DNA of 64,000 nt from the NCBI RefSeq assembly GCF_014356525.2, contig NC_052508.1, positions 45,177,858-45,241,857 of the forward strand, read 5' to 3'. The notes under the pieces are model-generated. The model did not search any database. It saw only the letters and a program-made list of their open reading frames with translations, and was not told where the DNA came from. Position 1 is the stretch's first letter, and every line of letters begins with the position of its first letter. Shown in pieces: positions 23,287 to 35,433 of this stretch. Source of the stretch: Nilaparvata lugens. Taxonomy: Eukaryota > Arthropoda > Insecta > Hemiptera > Delphacidae. A program made the position numbers and the translations under genes.

Positions 23287-25815
23287 TAATCTTCATAAAA
23301 TTACGTCCGAAAAAGGTTTTTGTGAGAAGTTTGAAATGCCCACAAATTACTTCATGATTATAAGATTTTCTATTTATATTACTGAGCTGTTGTTCAATTG
23401 TTCAAATGTGGGAGAGATGTGTTAATGGGTCCCGAAATGAATAAACATTGAAAGGGGGGGGGGGTCGCAAAAATAGAAGTTTGGGAAACAAAGTTTTATA
23501 AGACTTGGGATGAAACGGATGAGATCTGTTGTACTCGTACACATACAATTTACTATAGTGAGATTCATGTTATAAGGTCAGCACCAGATCAACATTAGTT
23601 TGTTATCCTTGTCAGTCATTAGTTGCGGAGGCTTTGCATTATATCACAATGGAATGGACTACTACCAGAATATTTAATCTCAATTATTATGAAAATTTAT
23701 TGTGAATTATTTATGACGTGAAAAATCTAATTAATCTCAAGGTTTTCTTCTTAATAAATTGTTTTATTTTACATCATACTTTTTTATTTTATTTTTTATA
23801 TATTCACATTGACTGACAACTATTTTTATCTCATTTTTGGATTTGTAGGTTGGACTGTACCTTCCAAATTTACGTTGAATCCAAAAGTCGTACATGTAAC
23901 ATCTACACAACATGGAGAAGGCTCTACATTGGTAAAGTAGATTCAAGTCTGGTCTTGTAAACTTGACTTGAAGTTAGCAAAATAGAACTAACATTAATTC
24001 ATTTAATACAAAACGTCAAGTCAAGTGAACTTGACCAATGTAAACGCCCCTCAACAGCCATCTACTATGGAAGGCGGTGTAAAAAGAAACGTGGCAATTA
24101 TCATTTCAAATTTTCTATTATTTCGTGACCAATTCCATACTTCTATATCCAATTTCCATACTTCCTACCGCCCTAAATTTCCTACCATTTCTATGACTTA
24201 TTAATAACGTGAATGACACAACTGTATAGGTGAAAAGCTACCAACCTGTTCGCAAGTGCGCTTCTTGGAGACATTGTCGGCTTTGGCTGAGGCTTGCCGC
24301 TCGGGCTTGGGCGACATGTTGCGTGCGTTGCCGCCGGCCACCTTCAGGCGGCGCCTGTTGTCGGCTGCGGTTGCGGTTGCAGCTGCGGCGGACGCAGGCG
24401 GCCGATTCGAGCCCTCTAGCAGCCAAATGGTGACGCTGCGCCTGCCATGAGTCTTGCAGCACCTAAATCACAATCGTAATCATTCTATTTCAGATCGTCA
24501 TCTAACAAGGGCCAGGTCATTAACACTATCATTTAGAAGTAAAGTATTATCATAATTAATTGTGGTAGTGCCTTTCCTCAGATTAAGTATTTGTAAACGA
24601 GGTCATAAATAGAGAGATGGATCATTTTATTGCAACGACCTCTGAGTTCTTCAAATGCATTATATTAGAATATGGTACAATATGGATATTGATCAGCCCC
24701 CTGTGGGTTGGGGGAACTTTGAGTCGAACATCGTACGAGTTTGTGGGTGGAGAGACCAAACCTTAACACTGCTTAAAGAAGGGCGGCCATTTAGGCAAAA
24801 CTTCTTGGGAGAGTGAGGCTTTTGACCCTGTGAAGTTTCGGAGGGGCAAAAAGAAAAAAACACAAGAGATCAGAGATGGGTGAAGCTCCAGGCACAAATG
24901 TGGGTCAAGAGGCTGAGTCAAGGGTGGCCGAACACCCTAGAGGCAACTTGGCCACCCCTTCCTCAGCGGTAGGACCTTCAAAGAAGGCCAGGAGTGGAAC
25001 TCACGTAGGTCACGAGGACTAATCAGTCTGAAGAGACTGCCAAGCGACAAGCAATCAGGTGAAGAATGGGATGTTTGTGTAGGGAAAAAGTCCTGGTTCT
25101 TGTAAAGGACACAGTAGTGTCCAGTCAATATAGACATAAAAAAGGGGGTGTGCTTGCAATTTATATTGTGGTTCTGATTTTCTTATATATTATTTGGGTA
25201 CATAAGAGAATTCCAGAACCAATTTCTTCATGCAAAATTTCCTTGTGCTAGATACAGAATGACCCAAAAACCTTGAATTTTCGGCTCATTTTCCAGTTTT
25301 CAGCTATTTCTGCCAAATATCGTAATCGGACGGAAAAATTTGCTCTCGCATTTTTTTAGATTATAAAATTCTGAATAAAATGAGATCATTCGGAATTCTA
25401 TATCTCCAATTAGTACTGAGTTATGACTTTTCAAAAATGAGTGAAATTTGTAGAAAAAAATCAATTTTTATGAATTTTAGTTTTTGATCAACAATATCTT
25501 CCGATTGTTACCATTTAGATGTATAATTCAAAATCCCTCTGGGCGTATTTTTGTGCTCTACAATCTGAGATCAGGCAGAGCGCTCTATCTCATATAGATT
25601 TCCAGGTACATCTGACAACAATGCTCCTTGTATTGTGAAATACACCTAATTTTCAGCTTCAACCATCATCACCAACTACATTGCCGTCACATTGATAATT
25701 CGCTCAATGACATAAGTTCATGAGATTATGTTCTATGAGAATCACCCGTTAGATGCACTTCATTTCAGTATTTCTTAGTGGAGAGGCGCGCTCAAGGACA
25801 CCTCAAGGATCAAAA
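23287..25815. repeat. Direct duplication 2, right copy (2.5 kb)
   Basis: Matches 20509-23038, then continues into the rest of the long inverted repeat. It contains the frameshifted Su(z)12 exon copy. Confidence 0.95.
24246..24462 (-). pseudogene. Su(z)12: Su(z)12 C-terminal exon copy with 1-bp frameshift
   Basis: This is a near-identical copy of the exon at 21685-21470, within the second unit of a 2.5-kb direct duplication. It keeps the same acceptor (TTTAG) and donor (CAG-GTTGG). It carries one extra A in the run at about 24426-24428, making it 217 bp instead of 216. Entered in phase 0 it reads VLQDSWQAQRHH and then departs from the other copy's frame, so including it would frameshift everything after it. 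It is therefore a non-functional duplicate, an allele with an indel, or a consensus error in a short A run. In transcript order it precedes the intact copy. Confidence 0.6.
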
Positions 25816-27921
25816 TTTTTAACACTTATAACTTATGACACAATGCTCAGATTTCATCGTACTACACTTCATTCTCATTAAGCTCATCAAGGCGGTCCAA
25901 AATCATGCATCGTAAGACAAATTCGGTCAAAAATTGGAAAATTTATTATTGAGTGTACTTAAGCCCATATTCCAATACAAAAAAAGGGCAAATTTCTTAT
26001 TCAAAGCTGCATGTCTTGTGAAATACTTCTGATAAAATTTCCAAATCTAGTGAGGGTGTGCAAATTGTCCACCTCTACCCACTCCAATAAATAATACTTT
26101 CGATTCCAATACAATTCGAAAGTTACAGAAGATTTTTAAAATGGTGATTTCAGTTTTTACATTTTTTTCGTGATTTTACTGTTGATAAAGAGTTTCTAAA
26201 ACGAGTCTGATACATCATAGAAACTCACGATTGATTCCCAATTGTAGATAAATTCATCCTCTACGAGCTCAGTTGCCTAAAGTCTATCATGAATTACTTT
26301 TCCCCTATCATAGAACTGCCAAAACCGTTAATATGAGCAAAATATCGACAATTTCCAGATTTTTTCAACAATCAAATCTCACTTTACGAACATATTTTTT
26401 CATGAATCTTTTACAGCAGATGAAGAGAAAATTCTATTTTACATTTCAAGATCAAGTAATAATTTTTTCCTACAGTCACCTTGAAAAGTGACCATTCCTG
26501 CACTGATTACAGAACGCAAAGAATCACTTTTCCGCTCTAGTGCGCAAAGTATTACTTTGCGTACTCTTAATACTTTGCGCATTATCTTGCAGCAATCCCA
26601 ATCAGCTGTTGACATTGTTGGCGTGTATTTTGAATGCGAATTTGTTCTATCTTTATTTTTTCTGATTTTCAAATAAATAAAAATGAAAAATCATTAAATT
26701 ATAAATTTTGAATATTATTAGTTATTCATTATTTCAAATAATTTTTTTCCATTCATAAATTGATTGGCTGAAAAATTATTTAGAAATTAAGATTTACTCA
26801 AAATTATTCAAATTAATTGGATTAATTCAATTTTCAATTTGAATAAATTATTGATTATTAATTTTCAATTGGATTATCAAGTTTAAAATAAATAGAAGTT
26901 GTTATTAATAACAAAATTATACAGACAAACATTTGATGGATTTCAGCCATCATTTTACCCATAATCAACCACTTCTCATATTCAATGGTAACTGTAGGAA
27001 AAATGTAATGTGAAATACGTGTGCAAAGTTCCTCTGCTGCACTCAAGAAACCATTCCGCCCTCGCCTACGGCTCGTGCGTAAACGTTTCTTTCGGTGCAG
27101 CAAACTGTCACTTTGCGCACTAGTTGCACAAATAACTATTATGATAAGGGGTTACCGAGATACATAGCTTTGAATATAGAAATTTTGTGTATTGGAATAT
27201 GGGCTTATATGTACCTTCAACAATAAATTTTCAAATTTTGATCCTTGAGGTGTCCTTAAGCGCACCTCTCCACTAGGAAATACTGAAATGAAGTGCATCT
27301 AACGGTTGATTCTCATAGAACATAATCTCATGAACTTATGTTATTGTGCGAAATATCAATGAGACGGCAATGTAGTTGGTGATGATGGTTGAAGCTGAAA
27401 ATTAGGTTATTTCACAATACAAGGAGCATTGTTGTCAGATGTACCTGGAAATCTATATGAGATAGAGCGCTCTGCCTGATCTCAGATTGTAGAGCACAAA
27501 AATACGCCCAGAGGGATTTTGAATTATACATCTAAATGGTCACAATCGGAAGATATGTTGATCAAAAACTAAAATTCATAAAAAGTTATTTTTCTCTACA
27601 AATTTTACTCATTTTTGAAAAGTCACAACTCAGTACTAATTGGAGATATAGAGTTCCGAATGATCTCATTTTATTCAGAATTTTATAATCTAAAAAAAAA
27701 TGCGAGAGCAAATTTTCTGTCCGATTACGATATTTGGCAGAAATAGCTGAAAACTGGAAAATGAGCCGAAAATACGAGGTTTTTGGGCCACTCTGTATCT
27801 AGCACAAGGAAATTTTGCATGAAGAAATTGGTTCTAGACTTCTCTTAAGTACCCAAATAATATATAAGAAAATCAGAACTACAATATAAATTGCATGCAC
27901 CAATGTATATAGTGACTGGAC
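25120..27921. mobile_element. Long inverted repeat element, arms 0.7-0.86 kb
   Basis: The left arm 25120-25980 and right arm 27188-27921 are inverted copies, matching from the outer GTCCAGTCA ends through AATTTCTTCATGC, GGAATTCTATATC, AGAGCGCTCT and TTGGAATATGGGC. The left arm has about 120 extra bases (25818-25940). The 1.2-kb middle has no convincing coding region, but it holds AGTGCGCAAAGT motifs inverted at about 26540 and 27108 and a CCCTCGCCTACGGCTCG core. It has a foldback-transposon structure and lies in a Su(z)12 intron. Confidence 0.75.
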
Positions 27922-28440
27922 TAAAGGTATTGATTGGTTTGCCTAACTAACATACTACTTGGGAACACAATAAGCTTCGGTTTACGTGGTGGTTCTTTGA
28001 ACCTTTGGATCCTTGAATCCGTCCGTCCCTTCAATAACAATAATAATATTGATCAAGTTATTGTGTCCTAGTTTGTATCTCAAGTCACTCATATACTATG
28101 TCTAGCTTCGGAGTGTTAATCAAACATTGAAAGTATCTAAAGTATGGTTAACAATTGAATAAAAAAACATCAAAGCCAAATAAATGAATGCATAATATGT
28201 TCAGAGATCAATAAACTGGTTGAATTAAAATGAAACACTCAAATATTGCATAGCAAAATTTGCCAGTGATGCCATTACTACTTAAAATATATTATTGATT
28301 TTTTATCTTTTTTATTTTTAGTTAATACAGCATTTTCTGATATTGATATTCATTCATCAATTATAATTTCTTTGTAATTCAATTTATTGATCTGTAATCG
28401 TGTTTTAATGGCAGATGAATGAATTTGATTACATACAATT
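27922..28440. other. Intronic AT-rich DNA, nothing recognised
   Basis: No coding, repeat or RNA feature could be supported here. Confidence 0.5.
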
Positions 28441-29196
28441 ACTAGGGCTTCTTTTATGTGAAAGTTTAATTACATAATCACTAGTACCTTTATTTTTGTT
28501 TTCTTTTAGATATGATTGGCCGAAGCTAATCGTTTCTAAATAAAAACAAAAATAAGGGTACTAGTGATTATACCGGGTGTTTCAAAAAGAATGCCCCAAT
28601 TTTTAACAGTTATTTATTTTAAAAAATTGTGCACACAAACAAATTTCACACCATATTAATCACAGAAGTATCAAGTTTATGATGATGTATTATAAGTGGT
28701 CTATGTGCCCTCCTTTTGAGGCTCGGACGACATCTAGACGGTAGCCAAATTCACCCCAGACTGTTCGCAAGATGTCTTCCCGGACTGTAGCTACTGCATC
28801 AGTTATCCTGGTTCTTAACATATCAAGTGCTAAGGGAGGAACATAAAAATGATCTTCAACGTTGATCCTTCCTTAGCGCTTGAGATGCTTAGGAAATTGA
28901 GCAGCTAAAAACCAGGATAACTGATGCAGTAGCTACAGTCCGGGAAGACATCTTGCGAACAGTCTGGAATGAATTTAGCTATACCGTCTAGATGTCGTCC
29001 GAGCCTCAAAAGAAGGACACATAGAACACTTATAATACATCATCATAAACTTGATACTTCTGTGAGTAATTTGATGTAAAATTGGCTTGTGTGCACCATT
29101 TTTTGAAATCAATATAACTGTTTAAATTTGGGACATTCTTTTTGAAACACTCACAGTATGTATTTAAACTTTCATATAAAAGAAGCACTTTAATAT
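28441..29196. repeat. Outer foldback element interrupted by a mariner-derived MITE
   Basis: CTTCTTTTATGTGAAAGTTT at about 28449 is inverted at about 29172-29190, and CTAGTACCTTTATTTTTG at 28480 is inverted at about 28542-28563. The inner element (28573-29158) splits the right arm at a TA. Non-coding. Confidence 0.65.
28573..29158. mobile_element. Palindromic mariner-derived MITE
   Basis: The terminal repeats are GGGTGTTTCAAAAAGAATG and its inverse. Both arms carry the 3' end of a mariner-type transposase gene in opposite directions. The right arm reads on the plus strand RITDAVATVREDILRTVW, the start of the conserved C-terminal block of this transposase group, and the left arm carries the complement. 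It has no transposase core and so would be non-autonomous. Confidence 0.75.
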
Positions 29197-29687
29197 AAAA
29201 ATCCCTTTATATAAAAGCCCGTTTTAACTGCCTTTATAGGTAGTTTCAATTAGCCCTATGAATTTGAGCAGAGTAGTCATATACTTTAAATGTTTTAGAT
29301 CTAAATCAAACTATCATTTGATTGACGATGCACTTAACTTGAATGAAACCACGGAAACACAAACTCTACTGTACTACCCAATTCCAAACTGATAGAACCA
29401 TATTAAAAATTCTTGAAGCTAGAGCGGAAGCTGTTCATATGATAACATTTCGACTCCCACGAGACCGGGAATCGGTAAGTGTGAAAACGGCCATTGGGTG
29501 ATTGGCAAATCAACCGACAAGTCAGCCAATTGGACCAGAGTCTGGAAGACTTGTCGTCGGAAAATCGTTAGAATAGGATGGTTTGGCTATTTGAAGAGGT
29601 GGCAAAGTTCGGATAGTCATGTCGACTCTAGGACGACCAATCGGTGTGTGTGAAACGGCACTTGAAGCGCGTTGCCTAATAGCATAC

Positions 29688-29898
29688 CTTGCTAGCTGCA
29701 GCACCCTCGTCTGAGCTGAGCATTTGCTGGACCTTCTGCACGGCGGTGTAGACGGTGACGGGGCTAACCAGGCCAAAGTCGAACAGGTTGCACATGTGCA
29801 GCACGAAGTTGCGGTACAGGTTCTTGGTCAGCAGCTGGTCGCCGCGCTCCTGCAGGAACATCGAGCTGGCCAAAGGGATCTGGCAGTCGCCCACGAAT
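29688..29898 (-). CDS. Su(z)12: Su(z)12 exon: end of VEFS box
   Basis: This 211-bp exon follows a GTGGGCAG acceptor and ends GCT-AGC-AAG before a GTATGC donor. Its first base completes the Gly codon carried over from the VEFS exon (phase 2 in, phase 0 out). It encodes FVGDCQIPLASSMFLQERG, then LTKNLYRNFVLHMCNLFDFG, and VYTAVQKVQQML, the helical C-terminal half of the VEFS box, which usually ends SUZ12 homology. What follows in this gene is low-complexity. A GC-rich repeat lies immediately beyond the donor (about 29450-29670). Confidence 0.92.
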
Positions 29899-29969
29899 CT
29901 GCCCACACAAAAATCAACCCATTGAACATCTTTCAACTAATGTTAACTAAGCATAATGTGAATGTGAAC

Positions 29970-30195
29970 TATAGAGATGTCCACGTTATAATGGCAGTAA
30001 TCGATTGACATTGGTGTTGCCATCCTTGTCTATCATTCAACAAAGCAGATAGCGCTTTCCTCCGTAACGTTGCCAGATCGTTTTTCAACAATGAAGAAAT
30101 ATAATTGATTAACGGAATATAAAATCTCATGAGAATTTATTATTAAATCATTAAACAATATATTTTCTTGACGAATGAAGTATAATTGAACATTG
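29970..30195. repeat. Partial MITE related to 36776-37164
   Basis: GTCCACGTTATAATGGCAGT, then CTTGTCTATCA, AACAAAGC and TTGCCAGATCGT match the MITE at 36776 in order, but the right terminal repeat is missing. It starts about 70 bp beyond the VEFS exon acceptor. Confidence 0.65.
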
Positions 30196-31212
30196 CCGCC
30201 GTGCAACCAAATTCATCCAATTGATTTGATAGCTTTCACCCATCATCTATGGAAAGTCATCGGTTCCAATATGTGCTAAAATCTTGATAAATCATGAATG
30301 GATTTAATGCCTGTTGAGGCCATTTGAATTGTATTCATTCGCTCATTGACTGCTAGATGGCAGGAGAGCTTTTATAATTTTATAATATCTATTACTCATC
30401 AATTTATCGTTCCAGGCACTGGAAAGTTTGCGAGTCAGTGTGGATTTAGCTTTCGTACAGCTATGTACTCGCTCTCGTGGCTTTAAGATTAAGGAAATTC
30501 GGCCTATACATTTATTCGTGAACATAAATATTGTATTTTCGTTCTACGTGAAAAGTTATTCACGTTTCGTATTAGTGAAAAGTGAATGCCAGAACTCAGT
30601 TTTTAGTTTTTTTTTTATCAATAGTCAAGTCATAGTGTTATATATATCCAGACAGTAAACTTCATCTCAGAACGGTAAAAAAGCAAGGAACCAACTTTAA
30701 TAATCGCACTTTCGGTTTGCATAATTTCACCTATCTTTTCCTCTCATCTATCCTATCCAACTGTCCACCTTTTACCTCAAATAGAAGTAGGCAAACAATT
30801 CGATTCGCGACATGTTGGATTTGGGATTTGGTGAGTACATTTTCTGATTTTCTATGTTCTATGTATGTGGGTTTCCTGAATGGATATATTATTCAACTCA
30901 AGATTTGATTCGTTTTATACAGCCCACTTCAGAGCATTTGAAACTTTTAGTATGAAATATAAAACTTTGAGCAATTTACACAAAAATTGATACTTTACTG
31001 AACAAAACCATATGACACTTAAACATAGAATCTTACAAGCTAAAATACTTATCTATTCATATTTGGCTCATTCATTGGCTACAGGCTTTCAAAATTACAC
31101 AAAAAATTCAACACAAATTTAGAACACAATAAAATTATTCAGATCTCAATTAAAACATTTTAAATTTCAAATTTATAGAAAAATTTCAAGAGAGCTAAAA
31201 ACACTTCTAGAA
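30196..31212. other. Intronic AT-rich DNA, nothing recognised
   Basis: Short frames of 60-76 codons lack family features. No repeat structure was seen. Confidence 0.45.
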
Positions 31213-34200
31213 TAGTCCAGGCGCTGGTTTACATTTAGCATACATGAGAGAGGCAGAGAATTTGACTTCGGATTATTGTTAGGGGGTCTTTAGTGTATAT
31301 GAAAACTCGATGTCGTCACGTCCCAGGGTGGTCGACAGCTTGGGGGGAGGGGGGTAAGTTGTAAAAAACGCGCGCTTATAAAATCGCCTGTCCTGCAGTT
31401 ACTATTCATAGTACAGCTTTTAATTTTTTCTCAATATTATGTACACATAGCTGGCTTTCAATGTGGTCCTCTACATTTTTGCGATAAACTGCATAGTTTT
31501 TCCGTAAAAAAATAAAATATCTCGAAAAATGTATTTTTTTATTATGGACTTTTTGTTATTTCTCGAATATTGAAGTCATTAGCCGACTTAGAGGAAAAGG
31601 CTCCCAATAAACGTTGTAGGCCGTTTCTTCCTGAATCCAATGATATATATAGTTTGGGGGTTACGATCATAGATGCGGCGTTGGGAGGGGGATAAGTAGC
31701 ACTGTTACGCTGCGGCGCGGTCCTCCCCCATGATTAATGCGCGTAATGGCCTGTCTATCGCATCGCTCCTACTAGTCTGTGCATTCAAATTATGTATTTC
31801 AGGAACGCTATCTTATGTATTTTCGGTCGCTGAACACGATTTTTCAACTCTCAAGTCTCAATAATTGATCATTTTCATCATAATATACTAATTATGGTCA
31901 AAATTACAAACTTCATCTCATTATCATTATTTATGATTACATTGTAATGATAAACCATCTTGTTAGGAATCCTATATGTGTTTCTCAGTCGATAAAAAAC
32001 TGATATTCCATTAAGAGAGAATAATTATTCGATTTAGTTCAATGATCACTTTGGAATTGCGAAAGTCAAGTAATGGAGTAAGTTAAACAAATAATATAGG
32101 CTACCCCATATAGAGCACCGTGTAACAGGAGTAAAATATTTTCGTAATATAAATTTACAGTTGAAGCACAAATAATGCCAATTACTCCCATGTGATATGA
32201 CTAAATATTTTATTACAAAGGAAATACAACTCTAATGCTGCGTTTACACCAAAGTTATTAACGAGATGTTAATATAACTTAATCTTTATAGATTCTATGA
32301 GATTGAACTTAACTTATCATACACATGATGGACATACGTGTTTGCCAAGTTCCGTTCAATCTAATAGAATCTATAAAGATTAAGTTAACATTTTGTTAAT
32401 AACTTTGTTGTAAACGCAGCTTCATCAACTGATTTCTGTAACTTATATCTACGAATAGATACTTTTCATCTGGCTGAGTTTGACTGATTGTCTTGGGGTG
32501 GTACTTGAACGAAAGTGGAATGGGAGATATCTTTGTTGAATTTGAAATATTTGGAGAGAATACTGTTGGAAATCTATTGAGGGGAGATCAGTATAATTAA
32601 GGTGTGAGAGCAAGCAATCAGTTCAATGAAACAACTACAAGGACTCATGAACGGTTCAAATATGAGAGATTGTCAAAGTATATTTGAAAGAAGTCAGAAG
32701 CTATTTGTGGAGTTTTTTTAGAATCACAATGCAAAATCAATAACTACTTTGAAATTTATGACTGATTATTGTAACATAGTTTAAATTATCTTAAATTGTA
32801 TTCATGCTCATAAGGAAGGACTCTGGTATTGCACATAGAAACTGTACGAGAAAAGATCCCATACTTTTTTCATTCAATCACACAAACTATGTTATGGAGA
32901 CTGTGTTATATCTAGAAAATATAAAAAAAATACTCATAGAAGTAGAAAATAATTTCCAAACAGGAAACATTAACTCTATACAGTCAATACATTGACTCTC
33001 TGTCAAATGAAACCTTGAAAATTTAATAAATGTGACAACCGATCATGCTTTGGAGCAAACCCTCATTCGATCATCCAAAACTGAGTGATTGGAATAGCTA
33101 GTTCTTCAAAGGCTTTCCTAAAATGACTGCTACTATATAAATAAATCTTCCATCAAAGATATTCTGTTCAAGTATGTTGACATCATTATGGATATCACTG
33201 GAGATTGTGAAGAAAGTCATCGAATGAAGTAAAACAAGAATAATGAGAGATGAGAATGATTTCCAGAAGCATAACCTTCTCAAGAGAACATAACATTTTT
33301 CTTCAAGACTCTGATGGACAACAGAATCTGCATAATGTTATCAATGGTCTGGAAGCAAGTGAAGAAGTGTGTGATTCTCTTTTGAACGTATAGAAAGAAA
33401 TAGTTATTCGGTCTCCAACGATTTTTATCTGAACATAGTTGTGGCAAATTGTAAAAGTGTATTCTCACCTATAAAAAGAAACAGAGTTCTTTCATTCTCC
33501 ACGATGCAATCAAACAAAAATCCTAGTCTTAGTTGACATATTATATTATTCTAGAACAAAAAGATCTGATCTCAGTATCTTTACTAGGCTATTAAAGATA
33601 ATTCAGCATTGAAGTTTTAGTGCAGCATGCATTTCTACAATAACCGCAATCTCTGTCAACATCTGATGGATATTTAAAAAAAAAACTCTTAATCTCACTT
33701 GGCCCATGAAATTGTAAGTGAAACTAGTTGTGGATTTGACTAAATCCCTAAATATCGTTGACAAATTCGCATAATGATGACATGGCTCTCCTGAATTCAA
33801 CTACTACTTCACTTTTCAAAACTTCAATACGCTGCAAGATTATGGAAACTTTGTGATGAGAAGAGTTATGAAAATTCTCAATAAAGATGGAGTGATACAG
33901 GTGGACATAGCTTTTCATGTCTATGGTCTTAAATCAAACAAAGGTAGTGAACATATTAGAAGCAGCAGAGTAAAAGAATCACTCCAATAATATGCTCTCC
34001 AAACCATCGAGACTTGATTTCTAAATCTGTGGCAGAGATTTATTAATGTGAAATGCAAGAATCTATAAAGGAATAATCCATACGTTAGCTACGTGCAGGA
34101 ATACATACATTCATTCATTCATTTGTGGATGAAATTACAAATCATATAAATATGTTTGGGAAAGAATAACAGGCATGGCAAACTATTCGAATCCCAAATT

Positions 34201-35433
34201 TTGATACTGAATAACTTGTCACCATTTAAAAACAGTCTGAACGGGAATACCATAATGGATGAATCAATCAAAAGTTAGTGAAATATCATTATAATAATAC
34301 TGTTAGAAATATGAATATTTAAATTTTCATTTCATTTTGATTTGATACATATCTATTATTATATTGGATATGATTTCTCAAAAGTTCACGACAAACTGAA
34401 GATTCACGAAAGATTAACATTTTCATACTAAACATAATCATTATGATAATGAATGAATGATGAATTCCATTTCCACCATGAAGAACTAAGAAATTCCACA
34501 AATATTTCTTGGAAATTAACTGACCACTATATCAAGTAAGCGTGGCCAGTGTGCAATTATAATAATATAATTTAGCCTGCAGTGCATCACAATAAATTAA
34601 TTTGAGATACAAACAATAGAACATAAAACACATATAAATATTATCATTATTCTATCCTAATATATTTCTTGAAACCCAAGTTTCGTTTATTTCAAACGGT
34701 CATTTCTTAGTTTCCTTGCAGAATGAGATGAAGTTTGTAATTTTGACCATAATTAGTATATTATGATGAAAATTATCAATTATTGAGACTTGAGAGTTGA
34801 AAAATCGTGTTCAGCGACCGAAAATACATAAGATAGCGTTCCTGAAATACATAATTTGAATGCACAGACTAGTAGGAGCGATGCGATAGACAGGCCATTA
34901 CGCGCATTAATCATGGGGGAGGACCGCACCGCAGCGTAACAGTGCTACTTATCCCCCTCCCAACGCCGCATCTATGATCGTAACCCCCAAACTATATATA
35001 TCATTGGATTCAGGAAGAAACGGCCTACAACGTTTGTTGGGAGCCTTTTCCTCTAAGTCGGCTAATGACTTCAATATTCGAGAAATAACAAAAAGTCCAT
35101 AATAAAAAAATACATTTTTCGAGATATTTTATTTTTTTACTGAAAAACTATGCAGTTTATCGCAAAAATGTAGAGGACCACATTGAAAGCCAGCTATGTG
35201 TACATAATATTGAGAAAAAATTAAAAGCTGTACTATGAATAGTAACTGCAGGACAGGCGATTTTATAAGCGCGCGTTTTTTACAACTTACCCCCCTCCCC
35301 CCCAAGCTGTTGACCACCCTGGGACGTGACGACATCGAGTTTTCATATACACTAAAGACCCCCTAACAATAATCCGAAGTCAAATTCTCTGCCTCAATGT
35401 ATGTATGCTCAATGTAAGCCAGCGCCTGGACTA
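31213..35433. mobile_element. 4.2-kb foldback element with two 712-bp inverted arms
   Basis: The left arm 31213-31924 and right arm 34722-35433 are inverted and nearly identical, from the outer TAGTCCAGGCGCTGG ends, through a G-rich tract (GGGGGGAGGGGGGTAAG), CGCGCGCTTATAAAATCGCC and GTTACGCTGCGG, to the inner AATGAGATGAAG. The 2.8-kb middle is AT-rich with no reading frame above 65 codons and no recognisable protein, but holds a small MITE. The structure resembles long-TIR foldback elements (Galileo-like in plan). Superfamily and target duplication (possibly TA) are not established. Confidence 0.8.
32237..32420. repeat. Small MITE with GCTGCGTTTACA ends
   Basis: 184 bp with inverted ends GCTGCGTTTACACCAAAG and CTTTGTTGTAAACGCAGC, plus an inner inverted pair AATCTTTATAGATTCTA. 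It lies in the spacer of the large foldback element. Confidence 0.8.

Noticed and set aside
32450..34700. Hidden transposase in the spacer of the large foldback element
   Set aside because: The longest frames are about 60-65 codons, in mixed directions, with no recognisable motif.
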